From positions 62,001-126,000 of the forward strand of contig CAADGE010000023.1 of assembly GCA_900696465.1 (NCBI GenBank): a stretch of DNA of 64,000 nt, in the 5' to 3' direction. The stretch is from an uncultured Planctomycetota bacterium (GTDB lineage Bacteria > Planctomycetota > Phycisphaerae > UBA1845 > UTPLA1). The position numbers and the translations under genes were made by a program. Numbering within the stretch: the first letter of the stretch is position 1; each line of letters opens with the position of its first letter. Shown one piece after another: positions 46,528 to 55,731 of this stretch. The notes under the pieces are model-generated. The model worked only from the letters and a program-made list of their open reading frames with translations. It was not told the DNA's origin and did no database searches.

Positions 46528-48537
46528 GTGCCTTCTGCCGCGCAACATGAACGCGTCGAAACCCCGAGTGCAGAGGAACTGAGCGCGTGGCTCCGCACCC
46601 CCTCGGCGTCATCCGATGCGTCTTCGAGAATAGTGCCATGGCCTCGGCACAGAATCGCCCGGTCAGACCTGCTGCTGGCCGCTGTCTTCTTCGTTCTGGC
46701 GATCGCCGCCCGCTGGCCGCTGATCCATCGCGGTGAGACCCTGCTGCATTCGGATGAAGCCATTGTCGGCCTCATGGCGCAGGACATCTCGGAGGGCCGC
46801 CGGTATCCGATCTACTTCTACGGCCAGCGTTACATGGGCGCGCTGGAGGCCTACGTCATCGCGGCGTTGCTGCCGTTGTTCGCAGACCCGATTCACGCGC
46901 TTCGAGCCGGCCCGGCCATTTTTTTCGGCGCACTCGTCGCCGTTCAGTACCTCATGCTCACGAGATGGTTTACGCGGCGCGGCGGATTGATCGGCGCACT
47001 GATGCTGCTCGCCGCCCCGCCCATGTTCGCGCAGTGGTCAATCTCGGCTCGGGGCGGGTACATCGAAATCCTGCTCGTCGGCTCGCTGTTACTCTGGATG
47101 TATGGCGAGTGGTTCGTGGGTTCTACCTCAGTGGCAACTGGCCGCGAATCGACGAGCGCACGCATGCTGAAGCGAATGCTCTTCGGCGTGATCCTCGGCC
47201 TCGGACTCTGGATCAACCCGTCCATCGCACTGTTCGTCCTGCCGATCGCCGCGCACGCGTCGTTGCAACGGCTGCCATCACGATTTGCCGATCGCTCGCG
47301 ACTGGGTATTGCGACGCTTCCGCTTGCAGTCATCGCCGCCGTCCTGGGGATGAACGGCATCTGGACGGTCCACGTCGATCAGGGCCGTGTGCATTCAATT
47401 TTGCTGCTCGGCCTGCTTCCGAAACCGCTAGCCGCCGTGGTCATCATCACGACCTTGGCCGTGCTGGGGATTTATTTGCAGCACCGATTCCAAGCACTCG
47501 CCCGACTTCGTCGTGGACTGCCCGTTGCCGGGCCGATGATTCTCGGCATCCTGATCGGCGCGAGCCCGGCGCTGTGGTACGTGATGCGATCGGCGCTCGG
47601 CTTGCGAACACTAGAGCCGGCCCTGCCACTGGGCTTGCGGCCATTGTGGACAATCGACGCGACGCTGACATATCTCTGGCACGGCCTGCCGCTGCTCTTC
47701 GGTGCAGACATACGGCCGTTTCTCGAACTCGTCACCATCGGACGCCCCTCGTCAATCCGGCCGCTGGAAATCTTGACCAGCGGAATGTCGTCCGGGGCAA
47801 ACTGGCTCGTCCTCGGTGCCGGCATTACGGCGACGATCGCCTTGATCCTTCATGGTCGCTATGAACTCGTTCGGCTGCTCCGCATGGAGCCCGCACAATA
47901 CAGTCCGACCATTCTGCTCGTCATAGGTGCCGTTGGAATGACTCTGCTTTTTCTGCTGTCCGGGGCCACCCACGACTTCAACACCATTCGCTACCTCATC
48001 CCGCTCTGGGCGTTTCTGCCGGGCCTGGCCGCAGCGATCTTCACGCAGTCGAAGCTGCGGCTCGCCGGACGTGCGGCGCCAATCGCCCTTTCACTTGCAT
48101 GGGCCTTCGGTCAATATGCCCTGTGGCTGCAACTGGGCAGCCCGCACCCCCTTCGCCCGCTCGCACAGGAAATGATCGCCCGACGGATCGACCCTGCCGT
48201 CGCCGAAATCTTCGATGCGCATCTGCTCTCTTATCTGACGCAGCAGAAGTGTCGCGTGGCGGAGTTCAATCCATTCTGGTCGCGACTTGCTCATTACGAG
48301 CCGATCGTCCGGTCAGGCGAGCGGATCACCTTCATCGTCCGTACAAACCTTGATGAGGAATCCGACGTTCGCTCGACCTGGCGATTCCCCGGTCCGCCGC
48401 CGCCGGAGCTGCATCATCCGCTATGGACGCACTTGCGCGACGCCTTCAAAAACGATCCATCCATGCCGGTGGATCGAGACCCGCTCCCCGATGGCTACGA
48501 ACGAATCGTGCTTCGCAACGAGCGACCTTCGCGATAA
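46528..48537 (+). CDS. GT39-like membrane glycosyltransferase
   Basis: I choose GTG 46528 because AGGAG lies 7 bases before it; a GTG at 46462 in the same frame has no site. This gives 669 residues with about 11 membrane helices. The first large loop contains LLHSDEAIVGLMAQDISEGR followed by YPIYFYGQRYMGALEAYV, the DE-containing motif and YGQ-Y-G pattern of dolichyl-phosphate-mannose-type (GT39/ArnT/PMT) transferases. The C-terminal 120 residues are soluble and presumably periplasmic. It probably moves sugars from polyprenyl phosphate carriers to protein or lipid. HldE-like synthesis of heptose is encoded next to it on the opposite strand. Confidence 0.82.
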   Translation: MPSAAQHERVETPSAEELSAWLRTPSASSDASSRIVPWPRHRIARSDLLLAAVFFVLAIAARWPLIHRGETLLHSDEAIVGLMAQDISEGRRYPIYFYGQRYMGALEAYVIAALLPLFADPIHALRAGPAIFFGALVAVQYLMLTRWFTRRGGLIGALMLLAAPPMFAQWSISARGGYIEILLVGSLLLWMYGEWFVGSTSVATGRESTSARMLKRMLFGVILGLGLWINPSIALFVLPIAAHASLQRLPSRFADRSRLGIATLPLAVIAAVLGMNGIWTVHVDQGRVHSILLLGLLPKPLAAVVIITTLAVLGIYLQHRFQALARLRRGLPVAGPMILGILIGASPALWYVMRSALGLRTLEPALPLGLRPLWTIDATLTYLWHGLPLLFGADIRPFLELVTIGRPSSIRPLEILTSGMSSGANWLVLGAGITATIALILHGRYELVRLLRMEPAQYSPTILLVIGAVGMTLLFLLSGATHDFNTIRYLIPLWAFLPGLAAAIFTQSKLRLAGRAAPIALSLAWAFGQYALWLQLGSPHPLRPLAQEMIARRIDPAVAEIFDAHLLSYLTQQKCRVAEFNPFWSRLAHYEPIVRSGERITFIVRTNLDEESDVRSTWRFPGPPPPELHHPLWTHLRDAFKNDPSMPVDRDPLPDGYERIVLRNERPSR

Positions 48538-48569
48538 AACGTGAACGATAAGTAAGAGTTGGCCGGCTG

Positions 48570-50048
48570 CTACAGCTTCCGGATTCGCTCGATCAGGTCC
48601 GTCGTGCTTCGCCCTTCAAGCAAGGGCACGAAGAGCACCTTGCCTCCGTACTTCTCGACGAACTCCTGACCGGCCACCGGCCTGCCCGCCCAGTCACCGC
48701 CCTTCAGAAGTACATCCGGCCGAATCGCCTCGATCAGCTTCTGCGGTGTGTCGTCATCAAAAACGACAACGTAGTCGACGTCGGCCAGCGCGGCGAGCAC
48801 GGCGGCGCGATCCTCCTGACCGACGATCGGACGATTGCCGCCCTTGTTCAGCGCACGGACGGATGCATCCGAATTCAGTCCGACGACAAGCACATCGGCC
48901 TGCTTCCTGCAAAAGGCGAAGTTCGCAATGTGGCCGGCGTGTACCAAATCGAAGCAGCCGTTGGTGAATGCGATCTTCTCATGCCGGGCGCGTCGGCGCG
49001 CCAGTTCGGGCAGCAGTTGATCCAGCGTTCGCACTTTGCCGAGCGTCTTGTGATGCTCAAGTAGAATCTCGCCGATCACCTCCTCACGGGTAATCGGCAC
49101 GCAGCCGAACTTCTCAACTTCAAGGCCGCCGGCCACGTTGGCCAGTGCCGCGGCCTCGCGGAGCGTCGCTCCCGCAGCGACGGCAACTGCCATGGCAGCG
49201 AGCACTTCGTCGCCCGCGCCGGTCACGTCATAAACGTCTCGCGACTTGGTGGGGATGTGCTCAAACGTTCCGCCCGGCTCGATGAGTGCCGCGCCTTCGG
49301 CATCGAGCGTCACGCAGACGCACTTTGTCCGGCAGCGGCTGAGGATCTCGGAAGCGGCCTCGCGAACCGCATCCAGTGAGCGCAGCCGCCGACCGATGAG
49401 TCGCTCCGTCTCTGTCCGGTTAGGGGTGACCACCGTGGCGCCGGCGTAGCGGCTGTAATTATCGGTGTTGGCGGGATCGACCAGGACCGGCACACCGCGT
49501 GCGCGGGCCGCCTCGATGATCCCCTGGGCCAGCCGCTCGGTCACCACGCCTTTGCCGTAATCTTCAAGGCAGACGGCGCGACAGGTGTCAAGTAGGCGGC
49601 ACGCAGCGGAAATCAATGCGTCGGCCGTTGCGTCAGAAACCGGATCGGCATTTTCATCGTCGATGCGAATGAGCTGCTGCCGATGGCGGTGCTGCGCCAT
49701 ACCCACAAGCCGGGTCTTGCGCGTGGTCGGTCGCTCGGCAACGACCGTCAAGCCGCCGGTATCGGCCCCGCACCGATCGAGCAACTCGCGCAGCCGTTCG
49801 CCGTCGGCATCCCGACCGGTGATCCCGACACAGTGCGGCACGGCACCCAGCGCTGCGATGTCGGCGGCAACGGAACCGGCGCCGCCGAGCGCTTCCTCCT
49901 GACGAACGACCCGAAGCACCGGCACCGGCGCCTCCGGGCTGATACGCTCTGCATCGCCGTAGAGATAGCGATCCAGCATGTAATCGCCCACCACGAGGAC
50001 ATGCCGGCCGACACCTGCGTCCAACAATTCACAAAGCCGTTCCCACAT
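48570..50048 (-). CDS. hldE: Bifunctional heptose 7-phosphate kinase/1-phosphate adenylyltransferase (HldE/RfaE)
   Basis: The ATG at 50048 gives 492 residues, near the 477 of E. coli HldE; the frame extends to a TTG at 50141 but homology starts after residue 10 of my version. The N-terminal kinase domain is of the PfkB type: VVGDYMLDRYLYGDAERISP, EEALGGAGSVAADIAALGAV, and the anion hole/catalytic motif DVTGAGDEVLAAMAVA. The C-terminal nucleotidyltransferase has FTNGCFDLVHAGHIANF and the GRSTTDLIERI end. The product, ADP-heptose, feeds lipopolysaccharide or S-layer glycans. Confidence 0.92.
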   Translation of the reverse strand: MWERLCELLDAGVGRHVLVVGDYMLDRYLYGDAERISPEAPVPVLRVVRQEEALGGAGSVAADIAALGAVPHCVGITGRDADGERLRELLDRCGADTGGLTVVAERPTTRKTRLVGMAQHRHRQQLIRIDDENADPVSDATADALISAACRLLDTCRAVCLEDYGKGVVTERLAQGIIEAARARGVPVLVDPANTDNYSRYAGATVVTPNRTETERLIGRRLRSLDAVREAASEILSRCRTKCVCVTLDAEGAALIEPGGTFEHIPTKSRDVYDVTGAGDEVLAAMAVAVAAGATLREAAALANVAGGLEVEKFGCVPITREEVIGEILLEHHKTLGKVRTLDQLLPELARRRARHEKIAFTNGCFDLVHAGHIANFAFCRKQADVLVVGLNSDASVRALNKGGNRPIVGQEDRAAVLAALADVDYVVVFDDDTPQKLIEAIRPDVLLKGGDWAGRPVAGQEFVEKYGGKVLFVPLLEGRSTTDLIERIRKL

Positions 50049-50449
50049 CTCGAAATCCGCCCAAACCCGTCGCAGTTCATCAATGACGCGAAACGCCGAA
50101 TGGTACTTCTGCCGCCTTGCTCCATCAAGAAACCGAACCAATCACAATGGTCAGGTACCCTGCATAAGTCCGCTCACGCAAAACTGATTTAACTTTATAC
50201 TGTTCCGAAGTTTGAGTGCGTATCTCGTCACAGAAAAGTGTTCCCTTTTGTCTGGAAGCCCGAGGAGTTCGGCAACAAACTGCCTTTTCAGCGCTGGAAA
50301 TGCCACTTCGTCTCATAACTCCTCAAGAATTCAACGTTAGGAAGCCGAAGACCGATTATCGGGTGTTTACGACACTCCCCGGTCGGCCGGCGGTGGCCGC
50401 CAGTCAGCCGGGGCGCAAATTCTACGTATCGTGCCAGAGGATCTGAACG
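50049..50449. other. Divergent promoter region hldE / parA-CBM48
   Basis: This 401-base gap holds no gene I can support. Bases 50185-50205 are AT-rich and include TATACT (50196-50201). The region should contain the promoters of both flanking divergent genes. Confidence 0.4.
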
Positions 50450-51799
50450 ATGAGGATCATCGCGATCGCGAATCAAAAGGGAGGATGCGGAAAGACAACG
50501 ATCGTCATCAATCTGGCGGCCTGCCTGGCGCGCGAAGGCCAGCGGACGCTCGCCGTAGACCTCGATCCGCAGGGACACTGTGCCCTGGGCCTCCTCGTCC
50601 CGGAGGAGCAGGTCGAAGTCAGTGTCGCCGATGTCCTCCTGGCTCAGCAGGACCAAGAACCGGTCGACCTGGGCCGCGTGACATGGCAGATCTCCAGCCA
50701 CTTTGACCTCATTCCTGCGAAGATCGATCTCTCCAAGCTCGAGCAGAAGCTTGCCGGCGTGCCGGGGCGCGAACAGCGGCTGGCCCGTATGCTCGATCAA
50801 GTTCGCGACAAGTATGACTTCGCCCTGATCGACACACCGCCGACCGTCGGCTTTCTGACGCAAAGCGCGCTCGCCGCGGCGGATGAAGTGATCGTCCCTG
50901 TCGACACCGGTTACTTCTCGCTTCATGGGCTTTCCAAGCAACTCGATACGATCCGCGAACTCCGCGCGGAGACGGGGCGGCATCTGTCCGTGCGCATCGT
51001 CGCCAACCTGTACGATGTTCGCACCAAGCTGGCCCGCGAAATCCTCGCCGAATTGCGAAAGCGCCACGGCGATGCGATGTTCGCGAGCTTCATCAACTTC
51101 AACACCAAGCTCAAAGAGAGCACCAGTCTCGGTCAGCCGATCACCGAGTACGACCCTGCCAGCAGCGGCTGCCGAGATTTCGTCAAATTCGCGCGCGAGC
51201 TTATCGCGCTGGGCAACGGCAAGTCAGCCGCCACCATGCCCGCTGCCGCACTGAGCACAGCGAATGCGCTCGACACGATCACACCGGCCACGCCGACGCC
51301 GTCCATTGGAACGGCCGCTGTCGCCAGCCCGCGCAGCGCTCCTGCCGCTGCGGCCTCATCAAGCGGCCAGCAGGTCCTGCTCGAACGCGCCGAGGCCCTG
51401 GCGGCCAACGCCAGCAAGCTCCTGGCTACCACTGAGACGCTCCTGGGACCCGGCCGCAAGAGCGGCTTGCCGGCTTCGACAGGCACCTCCGCTCAGCGTA
51501 CTGAGGAAAAAATCGAGTTGATCTACGGGCCTCGCGCCGTCGAACACGGCGTGGTTTTCGTCGTGGCTGCAGCCGGTGCGAACAGCGTCCGCATCGCGGG
51601 CGACTTCAACGACTGGAATCCCGATCGCACACCAATGCAACCGCTCCGCGACGGCGCCTTCTTCGCCAGACTTCCGCTGGGTCCGGGTAGATACAACTAC
51701 CGCTACGTCGTCGACGGTCACTGGATGCGCGATCCGGCCAATCCGCGAATGGAAATGAATCCCTACGGCGAGATGAACAGCGTCCTCGAACTCGTCTGA
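50450..51799 (+). CDS. ParA-type ATPase fused to a CBM48 glycogen-binding domain
   Basis: The protein has 449 residues. The first 255 are a ParA/MinD-type ATPase: deviant Walker A KGGCGKTT at residues 10-17, LDPQGHCALGLL and the IDTPPTVGFLTQSALAAADE region. An Ala/Pro/Ser/Thr linker of about 90 residues follows. The last 85 residues are a CBM48/AMPK-beta-like domain with SVRIAGDFNDWNPDRTPM, LPLGPGRYNYRYVVDGHW and MRDPANPRMEMNPYGEMNSV. ParA proteins position DNA or cell structures; CBM48 binds glycogen or starch. No parB is nearby. The fusion is seen directly in one uninterrupted frame; its role is unknown. Confidence 0.9.
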   Translation: MRIIAIANQKGGCGKTTIVINLAACLAREGQRTLAVDLDPQGHCALGLLVPEEQVEVSVADVLLAQQDQEPVDLGRVTWQISSHFDLIPAKIDLSKLEQKLAGVPGREQRLARMLDQVRDKYDFALIDTPPTVGFLTQSALAAADEVIVPVDTGYFSLHGLSKQLDTIRELRAETGRHLSVRIVANLYDVRTKLAREILAELRKRHGDAMFASFINFNTKLKESTSLGQPITEYDPASSGCRDFVKFARELIALGNGKSAATMPAAALSTANALDTITPATPTPSIGTAAVASPRSAPAAAASSSGQQVLLERAEALAANASKLLATTETLLGPGRKSGLPASTGTSAQRTEEKIELIYGPRAVEHGVVFVVAAAGANSVRIAGDFNDWNPDRTPMQPLRDGAFFARLPLGPGRYNYRYVVDGHWMRDPANPRMEMNPYGEMNSVLELV

Positions 51800-51878
51800 T
51801 CCGGCCCCATTCTCCAATTGGAATGCAACCGACACATCGGTCATCGCGCCGTGATCGCCACGCCCGCTTCTTGTCCGT

Positions 51879-53693
51879 TCACACCGTTATGCTTGTGCCA
51901 TCGAAGCGAGTGAACGTAAAGCCCTCGAACGGCTCGTTATAGCAGCCGCGCTGATCCTCCAGCAGGCGGATGGCGACCATCTCGCCGAGCTTCAGCGACT
52001 CCGTGGCGTCGGATCGCCAGTGAACTCCGGCGATGTTCCGACCCATCGCAACGTTGCTGGCGAGTTTGTTCAACTCTCCGCCGACAGTGAGCGGCGGACC
52101 AACGTAAGGAATCAATTGAGTCGGATCACTCGGATTCGGCATAACGGGATTCGGAATGACAAAGCTCTCGTCGAACATCGCCTTCAGAATCGTCACGCAG
52201 GCGCCGGCCACCGTCGCATGACCCGCCCCATAAGCTGGGTGCATCGGTGATCCCTCCGGAAACTCCATCGGCAGCAGATAGCTGCCGTACTGGCTGAATA
52301 CCTGATGCACGGCTTGCGCATTGAGCGCCTCGGAATGAATCGGATAGCTGGCAAGACCGATCAGATGATTGTGAATGCGCCCTGCGAACTCCTCCGGCCG
52401 AAGCTTGCGATGCACGAACCACTTTTGATACCAGACGGTCTTGAGCGCTCGCGTGGCGACTTCGCACACAATGGTCTTTATATACGGCGGCCCAAACGTG
52501 CCGAATCCTTCCTGCGTCTGAGAAACGAAATAGGGATTACCCGGGTTGACCGGCGCACCGATGCCGCTGGAGAGAGGATCCACGCCGGTGCCGACCGGCG
52601 TCCCGAGAATCTGGCAGGCATGGAAATACGCCTGAAACAGAACGTCGATATGAACCCACTGGCCCAGGTCGCGACCGTTGAAGATGAATCGTCGCACCGG
52701 ATCAAACAATTCCGGCTGGGAGGGCACGCAGCCGTTCTGGACATTGAGCCACTGAGCATAGTGGGTCATGTAATTGTGCCCGGCTACATGAGTTCGCATC
52801 CGCTGCTCAATGTAGGCAGCGCCGAACGGACAAGGTAAGTACAGAAACTGTGAGATGTACGGCCCGGTATGGTCACCAGGCGTAAGACCTCGGAATAGCA
52901 CCTGAGGCGTTACCTGTCCGCCGATCTTCGGGCCGCGGAAATCCGACAGACCCGACAGTTCGGCGCATGCCTGCTGTGTGAGCGGGTTTGTTTCGTAAGT
53001 ATGAAAAGGCACATCGCGACACAGGGCCATCCAGTAATTTTCGACGATCTCCGCGGCCTGTTCAGCGCTGGCGAATGCGGGCGCCGGCGTCTGTGTGAGG
53101 TGCTGCGCGTCTGCGCCTTCCAGATCAAAGGCCAGCCCTGCCTGCGGATTGACAAGCCGTCTGCGAAAACTGGGCGTCGAACATCCAAGCGGTATTACCT
53201 CAAAGTCCGCCGGGTTGCCGGTGGTCAGCGCATGGAGAAACAGATTGTAAGCCGCAGGATTTACTTCTCCTCGAACGTTGTGCGGCAGTCCCTTCGTGTA
53301 ACTCCCGATCCGATTGGGATACAGCGCCTCATCCCCGTTGGAAAGATGAACCGGCAGCGGACGATCTCGTTGATTCTGCGCCGCCTTGGCGCGAACGGTG
53401 AATGCCTTGTCGGCACGCAACTCGGTATCGCCGCTGCGCACCTGAGGCGCGGATGCATTGTCACCCGACTGCCCCGAATCAGTATCTCGGTGGGAGACGC
53501 CCGGTAGTCGTTCGATTGCCGGCGAATTTTCGACGGCACCCGTGACCACGGCTGCGGCCGTCGCACTGAGAAAGGCGCGACGGGTTAATTCATTGAAGGA
53601 TGCACTCGGGGAAGCGCCGGATGCGTCAGTCGGCACGAGGGGCGGGGATACCTCGGGCTGTGAGTCGGATGGATGATCGGCTCGTCGAGACAT
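51879..53693 (-). CDS. Vanadium-dependent haloperoxidase-like protein
   Basis: The protein has 604 residues from ATG 53693. A twin-arginine signal TRRAFLSATAAAVVTG suggests folded export. The vanadate-binding regions of the algal bromoperoxidase/PAP2 type are recognisable: KWFVHRKLRPEEF (Lys and Arg), EGSPMHPAYGAGHATVAGA (general His, then AGHA where SGHA is usual) and GRNIAGVHWRSDATES (Arg and axial His). Such enzymes oxidise halides with peroxide, or act as phosphatases. The Ser to Ala change in the SGH site leaves the exact chemistry open. It is divergent from the FG-GAP gene. Confidence 0.85.
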   Translation of the reverse strand: MSRRADHPSDSQPEVSPPLVPTDASGASPSASFNELTRRAFLSATAAAVVTGAVENSPAIERLPGVSHRDTDSGQSGDNASAPQVRSGDTELRADKAFTVRAKAAQNQRDRPLPVHLSNGDEALYPNRIGSYTKGLPHNVRGEVNPAAYNLFLHALTTGNPADFEVIPLGCSTPSFRRRLVNPQAGLAFDLEGADAQHLTQTPAPAFASAEQAAEIVENYWMALCRDVPFHTYETNPLTQQACAELSGLSDFRGPKIGGQVTPQVLFRGLTPGDHTGPYISQFLYLPCPFGAAYIEQRMRTHVAGHNYMTHYAQWLNVQNGCVPSQPELFDPVRRFIFNGRDLGQWVHIDVLFQAYFHACQILGTPVGTGVDPLSSGIGAPVNPGNPYFVSQTQEGFGTFGPPYIKTIVCEVATRALKTVWYQKWFVHRKLRPEEFAGRIHNHLIGLASYPIHSEALNAQAVHQVFSQYGSYLLPMEFPEGSPMHPAYGAGHATVAGACVTILKAMFDESFVIPNPVMPNPSDPTQLIPYVGPPLTVGGELNKLASNVAMGRNIAGVHWRSDATESLKLGEMVAIRLLEDQRGCYNEPFEGFTFTRFDGTSITV

Positions 53694-53824
53694 GGTTCTA
53701 CACGGAGTAGAAGGTCTCTTGCTGTCCCCTCGCGATGGACGGCACACTTCCCATCATAACGAACGAGGGCTGCTGAAACAAGTCGATCGCTGGCATCAGA
53801 ACCCGCATTGGAGGCACTGTGGCC

Positions 53825-53854
53825 TTGAATCTTACGTATTAAAATTGGTAAGAT
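53825..53854 (+). promoter_or_regulatory. Candidate promoter of FG-GAP gene
   Basis: TTGAAT (53825-53830), 18 bases and TAAGAT (53849-53854) lie in a locally AT-rich stretch. The predicted start of transcription would be within about 10 bases of the ATG at 53866, so the message may be nearly leaderless. Confidence 0.35.
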
Positions 53855-53865
53855 TTACACTCGTT

Positions 53866-55617
53866 ATGTTCCCAGGAACCGACTCTTCTACGGGAACGAT
53901 TCATCGAAACAGCGCGCGCCTCGCGCCGCAGTTGTGTTGGGCCATCCTCCTTATCGTCACCCTGCCTGCCGGCACATTTGCAGTGGACAGCGACGGTGAC
54001 GGCATCCCTGATGAATTCGACGCCTGCCCGGCAACGCCTCCTGGCACAATGGTTGATCCATCCGGTCGTCCTGCGGCGGATTTCAATCACGATTGTGTCG
54101 TTGATGCGATGGACCTTCACGGGTTCGTGCAGCAATTGCTGACGCCGCCGGGTGACCCCGCGCCAGTCATGTACCAGACGGGTTCGCCAACAGCAGAGAT
54201 CTCGGGATACTTCGGAATCACTCTCGCCGGCGTTCCTGACGTAGACGGCGATGGACTGACCGACCTCCTGGCAGGTGCCAAACTCGAAAACCCGTCGGGT
54301 GCTCCGAACGACGCCGGCCGAGCCCATTTGTACTCCGGCAGAAGCATGACGCTGCTTCGGAGCTTCGCGTCGCCCAATCAGCAGGCGGATGGTCGATTCG
54401 GCTGGGGCGTCGGTGCCGTGCCGGACATCGACGGCGACGGCTACGGTGATGTCATCATCGGTGCGCCGCTGGAAAGCCCTGCCGGCTTTCCTCCGCAGAG
54501 TGGCCGTGCATATCTCTTCTCGGGAGCGACCGGCGCGCACCTGCACACGCTCGTCTCGCCGACTCCGAGACAGGGCGGACTCTTCGGTTACGCTGTTGCC
54601 GGCATCCGCGACCTCGATGGCGACGGATTCGGCGATGCAATCGTGGGCGGCTGGCACGAAAGCCCCACCGGCAGCCCGATCGATTCGGGCCGTGCGCACG
54701 TCTTCTCTGGTGCAACAGGCACACTGCTCTACACGATGGCTTCTCCGCAACAAACGGTAGCCGGTTACTTCGGCATTTCGGTCAGCAGCGTTCCGGATGT
54801 CAACGGCGATGCAGTGGACGATATTGTGATCGGTGCCCCCGGCGACCCACCGGGCTTCATCGGCGCAGGTCGGGCCTATGTCTTTTCCGGATCGGATGGC
54901 TCCCACTTGTCGACCCTGATTTCCGTAAACGCGGAGCCGCTCGGAAACTTCGGCACCAGCGTGAGCGGTGTTCCAGATGTCAACGGCGACGGCAAAGGCG
55001 ACGTCCTGGTCGGTGCCTCTCAGGAGACCGCCGGCGGTGTGCACGACTTCGGCGGGCGGGCCTATCTCTACTCCGGCGCGACCGGCCTGCCGCTCAGGAC
55101 GTTTCAGGCCCCGACTCCGCAGAGTTTCTCGCTCTTCGGCAGTTCCGTCGCAGGCGTGGCGGATATCGATGGTGACGGATCGGGCGACCTGATTATCGGC
55201 GCGAGTGATGAGACAGCAAGCGGCAGTCCGGCGCAAAGCGGGCGAGCGTATGTCTTCTCCGGGGCGACGGGCGCTTTGATTCGCGCATTGACTTCGCCCA
55301 ACGCCGATACCGCCGGTAAGTTCGGCTTCGCCGTTGCCGGCCTCGCTGACGCGACAGGCGACCGCCGCGGTGACGTCGCCGTCTGCGGATTGTTCGAGAA
55401 TCCCGCGCCGTATCCGAACGATTCCGGAATGATTTACCTCTTCAACCTTGCGGACTCTGATGTCGACGGCGTGCCGGATACGAACGACGTCTGCGCCAAC
55501 ACGCCGCAGGGTACGCCGGTCGATCGGTTCGGCCGACCTGCCGCGGACTTCAGCGGTGACTGCCTCGTCACGCTTGATGATCTCGAAGGATTCGTCAATC
55601 TGCTGCTGGGGCTGTAG
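53866..55617 (+). CDS. Exported FG-GAP/integrin-alpha-like repeat protein with two TSP3/dockerin-like cassettes
   Basis: The protein has 583 residues from ATG 53866. After the signal peptide (LLIVTLPAGTFA) comes a cassette VDSDGDGIPDEFDACPATPP followed by PAADFNHDCVVDAMDLHGFV: a calcium-type TSP3 unit plus a dockerin-like loop. Seven FG-GAP blades of about 65 residues then repeat the pattern FG-x-VAGVPDxDGDGxxDxxIGA with GRAYxFSGATG. The C-terminus repeats the first cassette almost exactly (DSDVDGVPDTNDVC, PAADFSGDCLVTLDDLEGFV). This suggests a calcium-stabilised extracellular propeller, possibly adhesive. Confidence 0.88.
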   Translation: MFPGTDSSTGTIHRNSARLAPQLCWAILLIVTLPAGTFAVDSDGDGIPDEFDACPATPPGTMVDPSGRPAADFNHDCVVDAMDLHGFVQQLLTPPGDPAPVMYQTGSPTAEISGYFGITLAGVPDVDGDGLTDLLAGAKLENPSGAPNDAGRAHLYSGRSMTLLRSFASPNQQADGRFGWGVGAVPDIDGDGYGDVIIGAPLESPAGFPPQSGRAYLFSGATGAHLHTLVSPTPRQGGLFGYAVAGIRDLDGDGFGDAIVGGWHESPTGSPIDSGRAHVFSGATGTLLYTMASPQQTVAGYFGISVSSVPDVNGDAVDDIVIGAPGDPPGFIGAGRAYVFSGSDGSHLSTLISVNAEPLGNFGTSVSGVPDVNGDGKGDVLVGASQETAGGVHDFGGRAYLYSGATGLPLRTFQAPTPQSFSLFGSSVAGVADIDGDGSGDLIIGASDETASGSPAQSGRAYVFSGATGALIRALTSPNADTAGKFGFAVAGLADATGDRRGDVAVCGLFENPAPYPNDSGMIYLFNLADSDVDGVPDTNDVCANTPQGTPVDRFGRPAADFSGDCLVTLDDLEGFVNLLLGL

Positions 55618-55731
55618 TCCTCCGCCTCATTACCTGACGGCCACGCGCTTATCCCAGCGTCGCGCTACTCATCCATCCTCTTCACGACCAGTCGCCGAAC
55701 AGCGGGTTCCCACGGCGATGCAGCAATATCA

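Noticed and set aside
50288-51067. A minus-strand frame opposite the ParA domain
   Set aside because: Antisense of a conserved ATPase; no independent evidence.
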